From Roseovarius aestuariivivens (GTDB lineage Bacteria > Pseudomonadota > Alphaproteobacteria > Rhodobacterales > Rhodobacteraceae), in assembly GCF_004761875.1 (NCBI RefSeq), contig NZ_SJEY01000007.1:62001-126000 (forward strand): 64,000 bases of DNA. The letters run 5' to 3'. Both the position numbers and the translations under genes were made by a program. Positions 19,039-27,993 of this stretch are shown here, one piece after another. Under the pieces are notes generated by a model. It searched no databases. It saw only the letters and a program-made list of their open reading frames with translations, and was not told the origin of the DNA. The number at the start of each line of letters is the position of its first letter. Positions within the stretch are counted from its first letter, which is position 1.

Positions 19039-19941
19039 TCACGTCAGACGGGCAGGCAATGCCATCCCGCGCGCCAGTTCGTCCGCCGGCATCGGGCCCC
19101 TGCCCGGACGCTGCGCCATCAGGATGCGCACAGCCGATTGTCCGCAGGCCACGGTAAGCGGCGGCGCGATGATCTCGCCCGGCGCGCCCGCCCCCTCGGC
19201 AAGGGATGACGCCAAAAGCTTCAACCGGATATCGCCCGCCTCGCACCACGCGCCAGGAAAAGGCGACAGCCCCCGGATATGCGCGTCGACCTCCTCGGCG
19301 GGCCTGTTCCAGTCGATGCGCGCCTCGGCCTTGTCGATCTTCTCGGCGTAGATCACACCGGTCTCGGGTTGCGCCTCGGGCACCAGCTTGTCCAGCCGGG
19401 CCAGCGCGTCGATGATCGCCGAGGCGCCCATGCGCGACAGCCGGTCATGCAGCGCGCCGGTGGTTTCTTCCGGGCCGATCTCGGTCTCGCGCCGCAAAAG
19501 TACCGGCCCGGTATCCAGCCCCGCCTCCATCTGCATGATGCACACGCCGGTCTTGTCATCCCGGGCCATGATCGCGCGGTGAATGGGCGCCGCCCCGCGC
19601 CAGCGCGGCAAAAGGCTGGCATGAATGTTGAGGCACCCGTGTTTGGGCGCATCCAGTATCGCCTGCGGCAGGATCAGACCGTAGGCCACCACCACCGCCA
19701 CATCCGCCTCAAGCGCGGCAAACTCCGCCTGCTCCGCCTCGCCCTTTAGCGACTCCGGATGCCGCACCGAAAGGCCCAGCTCTTCGGCCCGCGCCTGCAC
19801 GGGGCTTGGGCGATGCTTCTTGCCCCGTCCCGCAGGGCGCGACGGCTGACAGTAGACCGCGGCCACCTCGTGTCCGGTTTCAACCAGCGCCTCCAGCACC
19901 GGCACGGAAAACTCCGGTGTCCCCATGAAGATGACCCGCAT
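19039..19941 (-). CDS. fmt: Methionyl-tRNA formyltransferase
   Basis: A 300-residue enzyme that formylates initiator Met-tRNA. It has [19 protein letters not shown], the formate-binding [16 protein letters not shown] with the catalytic Asn-His pair, and a C-terminal OB-like domain. GAGGG precedes the ATG at 19941. In relatives fmt usually follows def directly; here a VOC gene on the opposite strand separates them. A degenerate palindromic repeat lies 30 bases upstream. Confidence 0.96.
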   Translation of the reverse strand: MRVIFMGTPEFSVPVLEALVETGHEVAAVYCQPSRPAGRGKKHRPSPVQARAEELGLSVRHPESLKGEAEQAEFAALEADVAVVVAYGLILPQAILDAPKHGCLNIHASLLPRWRGAAPIHRAIMARDDKTGVCIMQMEAGLDTGPVLLRRETEIGPEETTGALHDRLSRMGASAIIDALARLDKLVPEAQPETGVIYAEKIDKAEARIDWNRPAEEVDAHIRGLSPFPGAWCEAGDIRLKLLASSLAEGAGAPGEIIAPPLTVACGQSAVRILMAQRPGRGPMPADELARGMALPARLT

Positions 19942-19971
19942 CGCTGCCCTCACGTTCGTTGTTGCCCCGGT

Positions 19972-20010
19972 CCTAGAGCATTTTCCACGGACGGTGAATC
20001 GATTTCCACC
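19972..20010. repeat. Degenerate palindromic intergenic repeat, copy 2
   Basis: It begins CTAGAGCATTTTCC, resembling the CTAGAGCGTTTC start of the repeat at 6761, and contains GAATCGATTTCC. Both copies lie 30-45 bases upstream of a minus-strand start codon (pdxJ, fmt). This copy is more decayed. Confidence 0.4.
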
Positions 20011-20042
20011 CAAGGCCGGGCGCAGCATGCTAAGCCTCGCAT

Positions 20043-20468
20043 ATGGAACAGCGGTTCACTCTCATCACGCTCGGCGTGCGCGACCTGCCGCGCAGCACGG
20101 CCTTTTACGAAAGCCTCGGCTGGCGGCGGTCCGTCCGGGACGCAAAGGGCGTCAGCTTCTTTCAATGCGGCGGCTGCGCGATCTCGCTCTTCCCGCGTTC
20201 CGATCTGGCGAAGGACGCGGGTATCTCGGAAGATGGCAGTGGATTTTCCGGCATCTCGCTTGCCCACAACACCCGCACAAAACCCGAGGTCGACACGGTT
20301 CTGGCAAAGGTGGCAGAACTCGGCGCCGAGATCGTCAAACCCGCGACCGAGGCAAGCTGGGGCGGCTATTCAGGATATTTTCATGATCCCGATGGTCATC
20401 TGTGGGAAGTCGCATGGAACCCTATGTTCCAGCTCGACGACGACGGGAACGTCCACCTACCCGATTGA
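20043..20468 (+). CDS. VOC-family (glyoxalase-like) protein
   Basis: A 141-residue protein with the vicinal oxygen chelate fold: [21 protein letters not shown] at the N terminus and [17 protein letters not shown] at the C terminus, where the Glu is a typical metal ligand. The family covers lyases, dioxygenases and resistance proteins, so the activity is unassigned. It sits alone on the plus strand between fmt and the def pair, apparently inserted into an ancestral def-fmt cluster. Confidence 0.8.
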   Translation: MEQRFTLITLGVRDLPRSTAFYESLGWRRSVRDAKGVSFFQCGGCAISLFPRSDLAKDAGISEDGSGFSGISLAHNTRTKPEVDTVLAKVAELGAEIVKPATEASWGGYSGYFHDPDGHLWEVAWNPMFQLDDDGNVHLPD

Positions 20469-20494
20469 TCCGAACCGTCCGTAAGGCCCAGGCT

Positions 20495-20989
20495 TCAGCG
20501 CAGCTTCTTCGCCCGCCGGATCAGCATGTCGCGTTTCACCTTGCTCAGACGGTCGAAATACATCTTTCCCGCCAGGTGGTCGATCTGGTGCTGCACGCTG
20601 GTGGCCCAGAGCCCGACGAAATCGCGCTCCTCCATCTCGCCAGCCTCGTTGAGAAACCGCACCGTGACGGCGCGGGGCCGGCTGATCTTGGCATAGACCC
20701 CGGGAAGGTTCGGGCTCGCCTCCTCGTGGTCGCGCATCTCGACCGAGGCATGCAGCACTTCCGGGTTCGCCATCCTCACCGCCTTGCCGCGTTCGTCCGA
20801 GGCATCGACCACAGCCAGCCTCTGCATCACGCCGATCTGCGGCGCGGCGAGACCCACGCCGGGCATCGCCTCCATCGTGTCGATCATGTCGTCCCAAGTG
20901 GCGCGGATCTCGTCGGTGATCGCCTCGACCTGCGCCGCCGGCGTCCGCAGACGCTTGTCCGGCCAAGGCAGGCAAGGCCGCACCGCCAT
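20495..20989 (-). CDS. Peptide deformylase-like protein lacking metal Cys and catalytic Glu
   Basis: A 164-residue paralogue of the adjacent deformylase. Motif I is intact (GVGLAAPQ, 44-51). At motif II, where EGCLS supplies the metal-binding Cys, the sequence is EASPN (90-94), placing Ser at the Cys position. Motif III is HQIDH (134-138) rather than HEIDH, so the general-base Glu is Gln. Hydrolysis of formyl-Met by the usual mechanism looks impossible. Its ATG overlaps the def stop by one base. It may regulate or bind nascent chains, or have another activity; this is not known. Confidence 0.85.
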   Translation of the reverse strand: MAVRPCLPWPDKRLRTPAAQVEAITDEIRATWDDMIDTMEAMPGVGLAAPQIGVMQRLAVVDASDERGKAVRMANPEVLHASVEMRDHEEASPNLPGVYAKISRPRAVTVRFLNEAGEMEERDFVGLWATSVQHQIDHLAGKMYFDRLSKVKRDMLIRRAKKLR

Positions 20990-21507
20990 TATCCGCGCGC
21001 CATCTCGCGCTTGCGCTTCTGCATCCGCCGCGTGATCATCTGCCGTTTCATCGGACCCAGGTAGTCGATGAAAAGCTTGCCGTTCAGGTGGTCGATCTCG
21101 TGCTGCACGCAGGTCGCCCAAAGCCCGTCGAAGGTCTCGCCGTGCTCCTCGCCGTCAAGACCGATCCAGCGCACGTCGACCACCTTGGGCCGGGTCACTT
21201 CCGCGAACTCCTCGGGGATCGACAAACAGCCCTCCTCATAGACGTTGCTCTCGTCCGAGGACGCCACGATCTCGGGATTGAACAGGACCATTGGGCGCGG
21301 CTCGGCGCCTTCGTCCTTGGCGCAGTCCATGACGATCAGCCGGTTGAGGTCGCCAACCTGCGGCGCGGCTAGCCCAATGCCGGGCGCGTCGTACATCGTC
21401 TCCAGCATATCCTCGGCCAGCGCGCGCAGTTCGTCGCTCAGATCGGCGACGGGATCGCAGACCTTTTTCAGGCGTGGGTCGGGATGGATCAGGATGGGCC
21501 GTTTCAT
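20989..21507 (-). CDS. def: Peptide deformylase
   Basis: A 172-residue metalloenzyme that removes the formyl group from nascent N-terminal Met. All three motifs are complete: GIGLAAPQ (43-50), EGCLS with metal ligand Cys94, and HEIDH (136-140) with catalytic Glu137. A basic tail (RRMQKRKREMARG) follows. It is the first gene of a def pair and is coupled to the altered paralogue downstream. Confidence 0.97.
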   Translation of the reverse strand: MKRPILIHPDPRLKKVCDPVADLSDELRALAEDMLETMYDAPGIGLAAPQVGDLNRLIVMDCAKDEGAEPRPMVLFNPEIVASSDESNVYEEGCLSIPEEFAEVTRPKVVDVRWIGLDGEEHGETFDGLWATCVQHEIDHLNGKLFIDYLGPMKRQMITRRMQKRKREMARG

Positions 21508-21604
21508 GGGTGGTCATTTAGGCGATCGTCCGGCGCGGCGCAACGCCCTTGCACCCGCCCCGCTTTCCGCTAGCTTCCGCCTCAGGTTGCAGCCGGAGGA
21601 CCGC

Positions 21605-22792
21605 ATGACAGTTTTGTACAATTTCGACAAACCCATCGAAAGAGTTGGCACAAATTGTACAAAATGGGACTTGATGGAGCCCGCCTTCGGTGTTCCTGCC
21701 TCCGACGGCATCCCCATGTGGGTGGCCGACATGGATTTCGAGGCCCCGGATGTCCTGCAAGAGGCCACCAAGAGCCTGATTGAAAAGGCGAATTACGGAT
21801 ACTTCACCGGCGAGCCCGAGATGAAGGACGCCGTCGCATGGTGGATGGAAACCCGCCACGGCTGGTCTCCCGACCCCCGCCATATGTTCTCCACCGCCGG
21901 TCTTGGAAACGCGATTGCCATTTGTATTCAGACATTTACCGACCCCGGCGACGAGGTGATCATCTTCACGCCGGTCTATCACGAGTTCACCAAGAAGATC
22001 GTCAACGCCGACCGCGTGGTGAAAGAAAGCCCGCTCGTAATAGATGCGGATGGCCTTTACCGGATGGATCTCGATGCCCTTGGCAAGTCTTTGTCTGGCA
22101 AGGAAAAAATGCTGCTCTTCTGCTCACCGCACAACCCGGCGGGCCGGGTCTGGACGGTCGAGGAGCAAAAAGCCCTCGCCGCTTTCTGTATCCGTCACGA
22201 CCTGATCCTGGTCTCAGACGAGATCCACCACGACCTGACCTTCCCCGGCCAGACCCATGTGCCGATGCCCGTTGCCGCCCCCGAAGTTGCGGAACGGCTG
22301 GTCATGCTGACCTCATCCTCAAAGACCTTCAACACCGCGGGGTCGCGCCTTGGCACAGTGACCGTCCCCGGCGCGGACCTCAGACAGCGGTTTGGGCATG
22401 CGCTCAAGGCCCTGAATCTTCAGGCTAATCTTCTTGGTTGCGTTCTGACGTGTGCGGCCTACAGCCCGCGTGGCGCGGAATGGGTGGACCAGTTGACGCG
22501 CTATCTGGATGGCAACCGCTCGGCGTTTCTCGACGCCGTGGCCCAGATTCCGGGCCTGCGCCCAATGCCGATGCAGGCAACCTATCTCGCGTGGGTCGAC
22601 TTCACGAATACCGGCATGGAGATGTCCGAGATCCTGCGCCGGGTAAGAAACGACGCGCGTATCGCACCGTCCGTGGGTGACGAATTCGGCAGCGGGGGTG
22701 AGATGTTCCTGCGCTTCAACATTGGCACGACGCGCGCCCGGATAAACACAGCGATTTCCCGGCTCCAGGATGCGTTCAGCGATCTGCAGTAA
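21605..22792 (+). CDS. MalY/PatB-type PLP-dependent C-S lyase / aminotransferase
   Basis: A 395-residue fold-type I PLP enzyme. The PLP lysine is K240 in TSSSKTFNTAGSRLG, with CSPHNPAGRVW and SDEIHHDL upstream. MWVADMDFEAP near the N terminus is characteristic of the PatB/MalY (cystathionine beta-lyase) branch. It probably cleaves cystathionine or cysteine conjugates. The ATG at 21605 follows CCGGAGGACCGC. It is divergent from def. Confidence 0.88.
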   Translation: MTVLYNFDKPIERVGTNCTKWDLMEPAFGVPASDGIPMWVADMDFEAPDVLQEATKSLIEKANYGYFTGEPEMKDAVAWWMETRHGWSPDPRHMFSTAGLGNAIAICIQTFTDPGDEVIIFTPVYHEFTKKIVNADRVVKESPLVIDADGLYRMDLDALGKSLSGKEKMLLFCSPHNPAGRVWTVEEQKALAAFCIRHDLILVSDEIHHDLTFPGQTHVPMPVAAPEVAERLVMLTSSSKTFNTAGSRLGTVTVPGADLRQRFGHALKALNLQANLLGCVLTCAAYSPRGAEWVDQLTRYLDGNRSAFLDAVAQIPGLRPMPMQATYLAWVDFTNTGMEMSEILRRVRNDARIAPSVGDEFGSGGEMFLRFNIGTTRARINTAISRLQDAFSDLQ

Positions 22793-22798
22793 CCTGCG

Positions 22799-23149
22799 TC
22801 AGACCCGTCCAATCAGGGCGACCGGCAGGTCTTCTAAGCGCTCGAAATCCACCGGCTGACTTCCGCCCGTCTGGTTGACCAGCTTCAAATCGTAGCGGCG
22901 TTCTCCGGCCTCTTCCTCGGAGGCCACGATCAGGCAGCGCGACAGATGGCGCGTGCCGTCGTAAAGATCCACAAGGCCCCGCAGATGCGGGCCACCATCC
23001 GAGGGAAGGGCAAAGCCGCCCTCCCAGGAACGCAGCACCGCGAAGCTCTGCGCGCCGGTCTCCACGCGCAAACGGCTTTTGCGGCGCTTGGCCTGCAGCC
23101 GAGCCGCATCCAGCCCATCCTGCACCTCTTTCGGCAAATACGTGGTCAT
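22799..23149 (-). CDS. Conserved Rhodobacteraceae protein of unknown function
   Basis: A 116-residue soluble protein with a basic N terminus (LQAKRRKSRLRVETG) followed by a beta-rich domain containing LRGLVDLYDGTRHLSRCLIVASEEEAGERRYDLK. I recall similar unannotated proteins across the family but can give no function. It faces the PatB gene end to end (6-base gap). It lies 108 bases downstream of cobM; that gap contains a 21-base-spaced direct repeat. Confidence 0.75.
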   Translation of the reverse strand: MTTYLPKEVQDGLDAARLQAKRRKSRLRVETGAQSFAVLRSWEGGFALPSDGGPHLRGLVDLYDGTRHLSRCLIVASEEEAGERRYDLKLVNQTGGSQPVDFERLEDLPVALIGRV

Positions 23150-23225
23150 AACCGCCCCCAGCGACTCGTTTCCGATGGGCGATCATTTAGGTCTAAGTCA
23201 TGACAGTCACGTAAAAATCCCCGCT

Positions 23226-23255
23226 GCAGCGCAACAATTATCCGCCGCAGCGCAA
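23226..23255. repeat. Two 9-base direct repeats spaced 21 bases apart
   Basis: GCAGCGCAA occurs at 23226-23234 and again at 23247-23255, exactly 21 bases apart, which puts both on the same DNA face. They lie just after the cobM stop and about 77 bases upstream of the 116-residue gene start. They could be a tandem regulator site; no regulator is known. Confidence 0.35.
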
Positions 23256-23257
23256 TA

Positions 23258-24028
23258 TCAGCGCGCCGTCGCCTTTGGCCGAAGCACATGCGGCTTCGCC
23301 GAATCGTAAAGCGCGCTTTCCGTGATTTCGCCAATCTCTCCGAGCACAGGCCCGACCAGGATCAGCGCCGTGCGTGTGATCTTGGCCGCGCGGACTTTCT
23401 CGCGGATATCACCAAGTGTGCCGCGCAGGAACGTCTGATCCGGCCAGCCGACCCGGTAGGCCACAACCACCGGACACTCCGATCCGTAATACGGTACCAG
23501 AACCCGCTCGATCTCGCGCAGGGCCCGGATACCGAGATGAATGGCCAGGGTCGTCCCGGTACGTGCGAAATTCTCCAGTGTCTCGCCTTCCGGCATCGAT
23601 GTCGATTTCATCGCCATTCGTGTCAGTACGATGGATTGCGCCACCTCGGGCACGGTCAGTTCCTGCCCGAGAGCCGCCGCGGCTGCCGCATAGGCTGGAA
23701 CTCCCGGCACGATCTCGAAACCAATACCCGCCGCCTGCAGCCGCCGGATCTGCTCTGCGATCGCCCCGTAAAGCGACGGGTCGCCGGAATGCACACGCGC
23801 CACATCCTCGCCACGTTCATGGGCTGCAACGATCTCTGCATGGGTTTCGTCCAGCGTCATCGGTGCGGTGTCGCGTACATGCGACCCTTCGGGCGCAAGC
23901 GCAACCACTTCGGATGTAACCAAGCTTCCGGCATAAAGACAGACAGGACAGCGCCCTATCAGCCGCGCCGCCTTCAACGTCAGAAGCTCTGGATCGCCAG
24001 GACCCGCGCCAATAAAATAGACCGTCAT
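23258..24028 (-). CDS. cobM: Precorrin-4 C11-methyltransferase
   Basis: A 256-residue SAM-dependent methylase of the aerobic cobalamin pathway, converting precorrin-4 to precorrin-5. It has the TP-methylase N terminus MTVYFIGAGPGDPELLTLKA and the motifs VARVHSGDPSLYGA and IVPGVPAYAAAAAALG. It is the last cob gene of the minus-strand block. It lies 135 bases after the cobJ fusion; that gap holds nothing recognisable. Confidence 0.95.
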   Translation of the reverse strand: MTVYFIGAGPGDPELLTLKAARLIGRCPVCLYAGSLVTSEVVALAPEGSHVRDTAPMTLDETHAEIVAAHERGEDVARVHSGDPSLYGAIAEQIRRLQAAGIGFEIVPGVPAYAAAAAALGQELTVPEVAQSIVLTRMAMKSTSMPEGETLENFARTGTTLAIHLGIRALREIERVLVPYYGSECPVVVAYRVGWPDQTFLRGTLGDIREKVRAAKITRTALILVGPVLGEIGEITESALYDSAKPHVLRPKATAR

Positions 24029-24163
24029 GCCGAGTTCCCCTTGGCCGTTCTTGTTTGCCCTAGTCCGATCCAGCGCCTGAAACGAAAATCTTTCGGCCTC
24101 ATTTCGGACCTGTGGGAGGGCGGGCGGGGCGAATTTGCGCCACCGCGCAAAGAGCGTCGCGCG

Positions 24164-25993
24164 TCATCCCCGCCCATGTGCCAGGTCCCCGTCGATTTTG
24201 CGCGCATACCCGCGCGGCGTGAACATCCGCGGCCCCTCTCCCAGCCGTGCAAGCCGGGTGTTACTGGATCCCACTAGAACCACCGTCAGCATATCCACCT
24301 CATCGACCTCTAACGCGTCAAGCCGGCGATATCGCAGATTTTCCTCGGGACGGCCCAGATTGCTGGCAAGCATCACCGGCGTATCTGCCGGTCTGTGACG
24401 CAGCAAGATCGCCCGCGCCTCTGCCAGAAGTGTGCGCCGCGTCTTGCTGACCGGGTTATAGAACGCGATTACGAAGTCGCCCTCGGCGGCCGCCTGCAGA
24501 CGCCTCAGGATATCCGCCCGCGGCGTCAGCAGATCGCTCAGCGAGATGGTGCAGAAATCATGCCCGAGCGGCGCGCCCGCGCGCGCTGCGGCCCCCTGCA
24601 GCGCGCTGACGCCCGGACTGCAAATCACCTCTGTACGGCGCGCCGCATCACTCACGCCTCCAGCCTCGGGGCCGCGGTCGAGCAGTTCGAAGACAAGCGC
24701 GCCCATGGCGTAGATCCCGGCATCACCCGAGCAAACGAGCGCTACGTTGCGTCCCTCGCCTGCGCGCTCCAGCGCGTAGCGGCAGCGCGCCTCTTCACCT
24801 CCCAGAGGAAAATCGCTCCGCTTTTTGCCGCTCGCAAGCGGACCGAGCAAGTCGATATATAGTCCATAGCCCACCAGTTCCTCGGCCTCGGCGACAAGGC
24901 GGCTTACCTCTGGTGTGCGCCAGCTGGCCTGCCCCGGGCCGATACCCACGACCGACAGCCGACCGCGCGCCCGGCCCGGCAGATGTGTCACTGGCGCCTC
25001 GGCCCGCGCCAATGCGCAGGTACAGTCCGAAGATTTGCGCTTCTGCACGTCCAGAACCGCCTTCGGACCAGCCGCCGCCAGTGCCGCGCCCTCGGCGACA
25101 CCGTGACAGCCCACCTCGGCGAACACGACCTCCGAAGGATTGGCCAGCCGGTCCGCCTGCGCCTCTAGTTCGGCTGCGTCAAAGAACCGGATCGGCACGT
25201 CCAACTCGCGCGCCAGAGCATGCATGGCCGGTTCATCAGCTTTGAGGTCTAGTGTCGCGATGCAGGCAATTGCCAAAGGATCCACGCCTTCTTTCTGGAA
25301 GGTTTCAAAGACATGCTCCAGCATTGCCTCCGGCGCGGTGTCACGCGCGCACCCCAGCCCGAGCACATCGGTCTGCGGCGTCCAGATCAACGCCTCGCCC
25401 CCGGCCTCGGGGATCAGAGTGACGCGCCCGTCGGCACCAGGCTCGACAGAGACGTTGTCCATTTCTTCAAGCTCTGCAAGCCAATCGGCGCGTCCCCGCA
25501 ACACGTAGCGCTCTCCCGAAAGCAGCCCTGCCATAATCGACTTCGCCGCCTCACCACCGGTCAGACGCCAACCCGCAGGTGGCTCATCGAGCGCCACGCC
25601 CATCGCCACGTCGCCCGCCGTCGTGATGGCCGCTGTCGCACCGAGACCCTCGGCAATGCGCGCCGCAAGGCGGTTCGCGCCGCGATGCCCCCCTAAAAGC
25701 GGCACCACCACCGCGCCGTCATCGCTGACCGACACGACCGGCGGTTCGGTCTTTTTGTTTGCCAAAAGTGGCGCGACCGCGCGAATGAGGATCCCGCTGG
25801 CGCAGATGCCTACCACCGGTGTACCGGCGGCAAAGAGATCGCGTGCGTGATCGAGCGCATTGTCGAAAACTGCATCCGAACGCTCTACGCGTCCTGCGCG
25901 TCCGTGAACCTGCGCGCCCAGGCACGCGGCAACGCGGTGGGCCACCGTCTCGCCAGAACGGCTCAGCGCCAGAACAACCGGTGTCACAGCCAT
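24164..25993 (-). CDS. cobJ: CbiG-CobJ fusion: cobalamin protein CbiG/CobE plus precorrin-3B C17-methyltransferase
   Basis: A 609-residue fusion. Residues about 1-150 resemble the CbiG N-terminal domain (GTPVVGICASGILIRAVAP; VPLLGGHRGANRLA). About 210-340 resemble CbiG-C/CobE (LGLGCARDTAPEAML; FAEVGCHGVAEGAAL). From about 360 comes a TP-methylase (LSVVGIGPGQASWRTPE; ALVCSGDAGIYAMGAL) matching CobJ, which methylates C17 with ring contraction. CbiG belongs to the anaerobic route, while CobE is its relative in the aerobic route. The start at 25993 overlaps the cobI end by 10 bases. Confidence 0.9.
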   Translation of the reverse strand: MAVTPVVLALSRSGETVAHRVAACLGAQVHGRAGRVERSDAVFDNALDHARDLFAAGTPVVGICASGILIRAVAPLLANKKTEPPVVSVSDDGAVVVPLLGGHRGANRLAARIAEGLGATAAITTAGDVAMGVALDEPPAGWRLTGGEAAKSIMAGLLSGERYVLRGRADWLAELEEMDNVSVEPGADGRVTLIPEAGGEALIWTPQTDVLGLGCARDTAPEAMLEHVFETFQKEGVDPLAIACIATLDLKADEPAMHALARELDVPIRFFDAAELEAQADRLANPSEVVFAEVGCHGVAEGAALAAAGPKAVLDVQKRKSSDCTCALARAEAPVTHLPGRARGRLSVVGIGPGQASWRTPEVSRLVAEAEELVGYGLYIDLLGPLASGKKRSDFPLGGEEARCRYALERAGEGRNVALVCSGDAGIYAMGALVFELLDRGPEAGGVSDAARRTEVICSPGVSALQGAAARAGAPLGHDFCTISLSDLLTPRADILRRLQAAAEGDFVIAFYNPVSKTRRTLLAEARAILLRHRPADTPVMLASNLGRPEENLRYRRLDALEVDEVDMLTVVLVGSSNTRLARLGEGPRMFTPRGYARKIDGDLAHGRG

Positions 25994-26697
25994 GGATCGG
26001 CCCCTTTCGTCAGCAAAATCATCGAGAAGTACGGTGCCTTCTCCGGTGCGTCGGCCAGAGGGCACACGACCTCGTCGGGAAGGCTGGCGCGTTCGACATA
26101 AACAGCGCGGTCGGTCAGACCAAGCCGGTCTATGACGCCACGAATCTTGGGCAGGTGGCGGCCCACTTTCATGATCGCCACGGCCTCGGCGCCCTCGATC
26201 CGAAAGCGCAGTTCGTCCTCTGGTAGCGGGCCCGGCAGCACGGTCAGCCGTTCGTTGCGCGCAACAAGCGGGCGGCCCGCCCTAGCAGCGCATGCCGCGA
26301 TCGAGGTCACGCCCGGCACAACCTCAACCTCGAAGCGGTCTGAAAGCCGCGCGAAAAGGTACATGAAGGAGCCATAGAAAAACGGATCGCCTTCGCACAG
26401 GCAGACCACGTCCTGGCCTGCCTCCAGCGTTGCGGCGATTTCCGTCGCACCACGGTCATAGGCCGCCTGCGCCGGATCGCGTGCGGTGGTCATGGGCACG
26501 TCCATCACGATTTCGCGCGCTTCCGGGGCGATCGCGTCCGCCGCGATGGAGCGGGCAAAGCTTGCGGCCCCGGCCAGCGCCGGATAGGCCAGAACCTCTG
26601 CTCTTGAAATCAGCCGATGCGCACGCAGGGTCATCAGATCCGGATCCCCGGGTCCCAGCCCTACGCCCCAAAGCTTGCCGGCGCCGTTACGGGCCAT
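25984..26697 (-). CDS. cobI: Precorrin-2 C20-methyltransferase
   Basis: A 237-residue TP-methylase that converts precorrin-2 to precorrin-3A. N-terminal LWGVGLGPGDPDLMTLRAHRLI, CLCEGDPFFYGSFMYLF and VVPGVTSIAACAARAG are typical of CobI. Its stop lies inside the start of the CbiG-CobJ gene. It follows cobL by 33 bases. Confidence 0.95.
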   Translation of the reverse strand: MARNGAGKLWGVGLGPGDPDLMTLRAHRLISRAEVLAYPALAGAASFARSIAADAIAPEAREIVMDVPMTTARDPAQAAYDRGATEIAATLEAGQDVVCLCEGDPFFYGSFMYLFARLSDRFEVEVVPGVTSIAACAARAGRPLVARNERLTVLPGPLPEDELRFRIEGAEAVAIMKVGRHLPKIRGVIDRLGLTDRAVYVERASLPDEVVCPLADAPEKAPYFSMILLTKGADPWL

Positions 26698-26730
26698 GGT
26701 GCGCCCCGCCTTTCATCGCTCCCTGACCGC

Positions 26731-27933
26731 TCATCGCTTTACCAGGCTCCACTGTGTGACGGGCATCAGGGGTCGCCAACCGGTCATTGCGCCTACTGGC
26801 TCGGCGCGGTTGACTTGCAATTTGATCAACTGCCCGCCGTGATACTTGTGCAGGTCAATAAGCACCGCCTCGCTTTCGAGCGTGACGGCATTGGCCACAA
26901 GCCGCCCGAGCGGGCGCAGCGCGGCCCACGCGGCGTCAAAGACCTCAACGCTCAGTCCTCCGCCGATGAAGACGGCATCGGGTGGTTCCAGTCCGTTCAG
27001 TGCCTCGGGCACGCGACCCTCGATCAGTTCAAGCTTTGGCGTGCCAAGCGCCAGCGCGTTTTGCGCTGCCATCGCGCGACGGTCATCTCGCGGCTCGATC
27101 CCGACGGCGCGGGCATAGCGTGCGGCGCGCATCCACTCCACCGCGACAGACCCGCACCCGGTGCCGATATCCCACAAAAGCGCTCCGCGCATGGGCATGA
27201 GCTTCGCCAGAGTGGCCGCACGCACCTCCTGTTTGGTCATGGTGCCGTCATGCTGAAAAAGCGCGTCTGCCAAGCCCGGCACTCTTGGCAGGAGCGCGGC
27301 ATCCGGTGCGGCAACGCATTTCACCGCAAGCGTGTTGAAGGCGGGAACCTGGGCGTCCCAGCTTTCCGCAACGCCGTCAATCCGCGCTTCGTCCTTGCCG
27401 CCCATCGCGGCCAGCACGGTCATCCTAGAAGCACCGAAGCCGCGTTCGGTCAGGAAGCGCGCGATCCGCGCAGGCGTCTCGGCGCCCGTGGTCAGAATCA
27501 AAAGCCGCGCGTCCGGCTGGATAAAGGCGATCATCTGTTCGACGGGACGACCGTGTACCGTCAGGGTTTCGACATCCGGCAAGGACCATCCCATGCGCGC
27601 CGCAGCCAGCTGAAAGGCCGATAGCTGCGGGTGATAGACGATCTCGGACGGGTCAAGCGCTCGCCCGATCCGCGCTCCCACGGAAAACCACAGTGGATCG
27701 CCGGTGGCCAACACGACAACCCGGCGTCCCTTATAGCCTTTAAGAGTGTCGATCAGCGCGTCAAACGGGCTGGGCCAGGCGACGCGATCTGCTGTAACAG
27801 CCTCCGACAAGCGGTGATGCCGGTCTCCACCGATGATGACTTCCGCAGCCTCCACGACGGCACGCGTCGCGGGCAAGAGTCCGGCCATGCCATCCTCACC
27901 GATCCCGACGATATGCAGCCAAGGGTCAGACAT
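26731..27933 (-). CDS. cobL: Precorrin-6B C5,15-methyltransferase (decarboxylating)
   Basis: A 400-residue bifunctional enzyme. The N-terminal CbiE-like half has IVGIGEDGMAGL and VVVLATGDPLWFSVG. The C-terminal CbiT-like half has the SAM site LLWDIGTGCGSVAVEWMRAARYA. It adds methyls at C5 and C15 and decarboxylates the C12 acetate. The ATG at 27933 is reported; a GTG at 27942 with GAGAAG 5 bases before it is an equally possible start. Confidence 0.94.
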   Translation of the reverse strand: MSDPWLHIVGIGEDGMAGLLPATRAVVEAAEVIIGGDRHHRLSEAVTADRVAWPSPFDALIDTLKGYKGRRVVVLATGDPLWFSVGARIGRALDPSEIVYHPQLSAFQLAAARMGWSLPDVETLTVHGRPVEQMIAFIQPDARLLILTTGAETPARIARFLTERGFGASRMTVLAAMGGKDEARIDGVAESWDAQVPAFNTLAVKCVAAPDAALLPRVPGLADALFQHDGTMTKQEVRAATLAKLMPMRGALLWDIGTGCGSVAVEWMRAARYARAVGIEPRDDRRAMAAQNALALGTPKLELIEGRVPEALNGLEPPDAVFIGGGLSVEVFDAAWAALRPLGRLVANAVTLESEAVLIDLHKYHGGQLIKLQVNRAEPVGAMTGWRPLMPVTQWSLVKR

Positions 27934-27993
27934 ACGCGTCACCGCGGCTTCTCGAAAAAGTCATGTCAATTCTTTCGGGAAGAGTTTCGCGCC

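Noticed and set aside
20043..20468. VOC gene as a mobile insertion
   Set aside because: No terminal repeats, target duplication or transposase were seen around it.
22776..23186. Alternative minus-strand frame of 136 codons
   Set aside because: The overlapping frame at 22799-23149 has the conserved-looking protein; this one is Arg/Gly-rich and out of frame.
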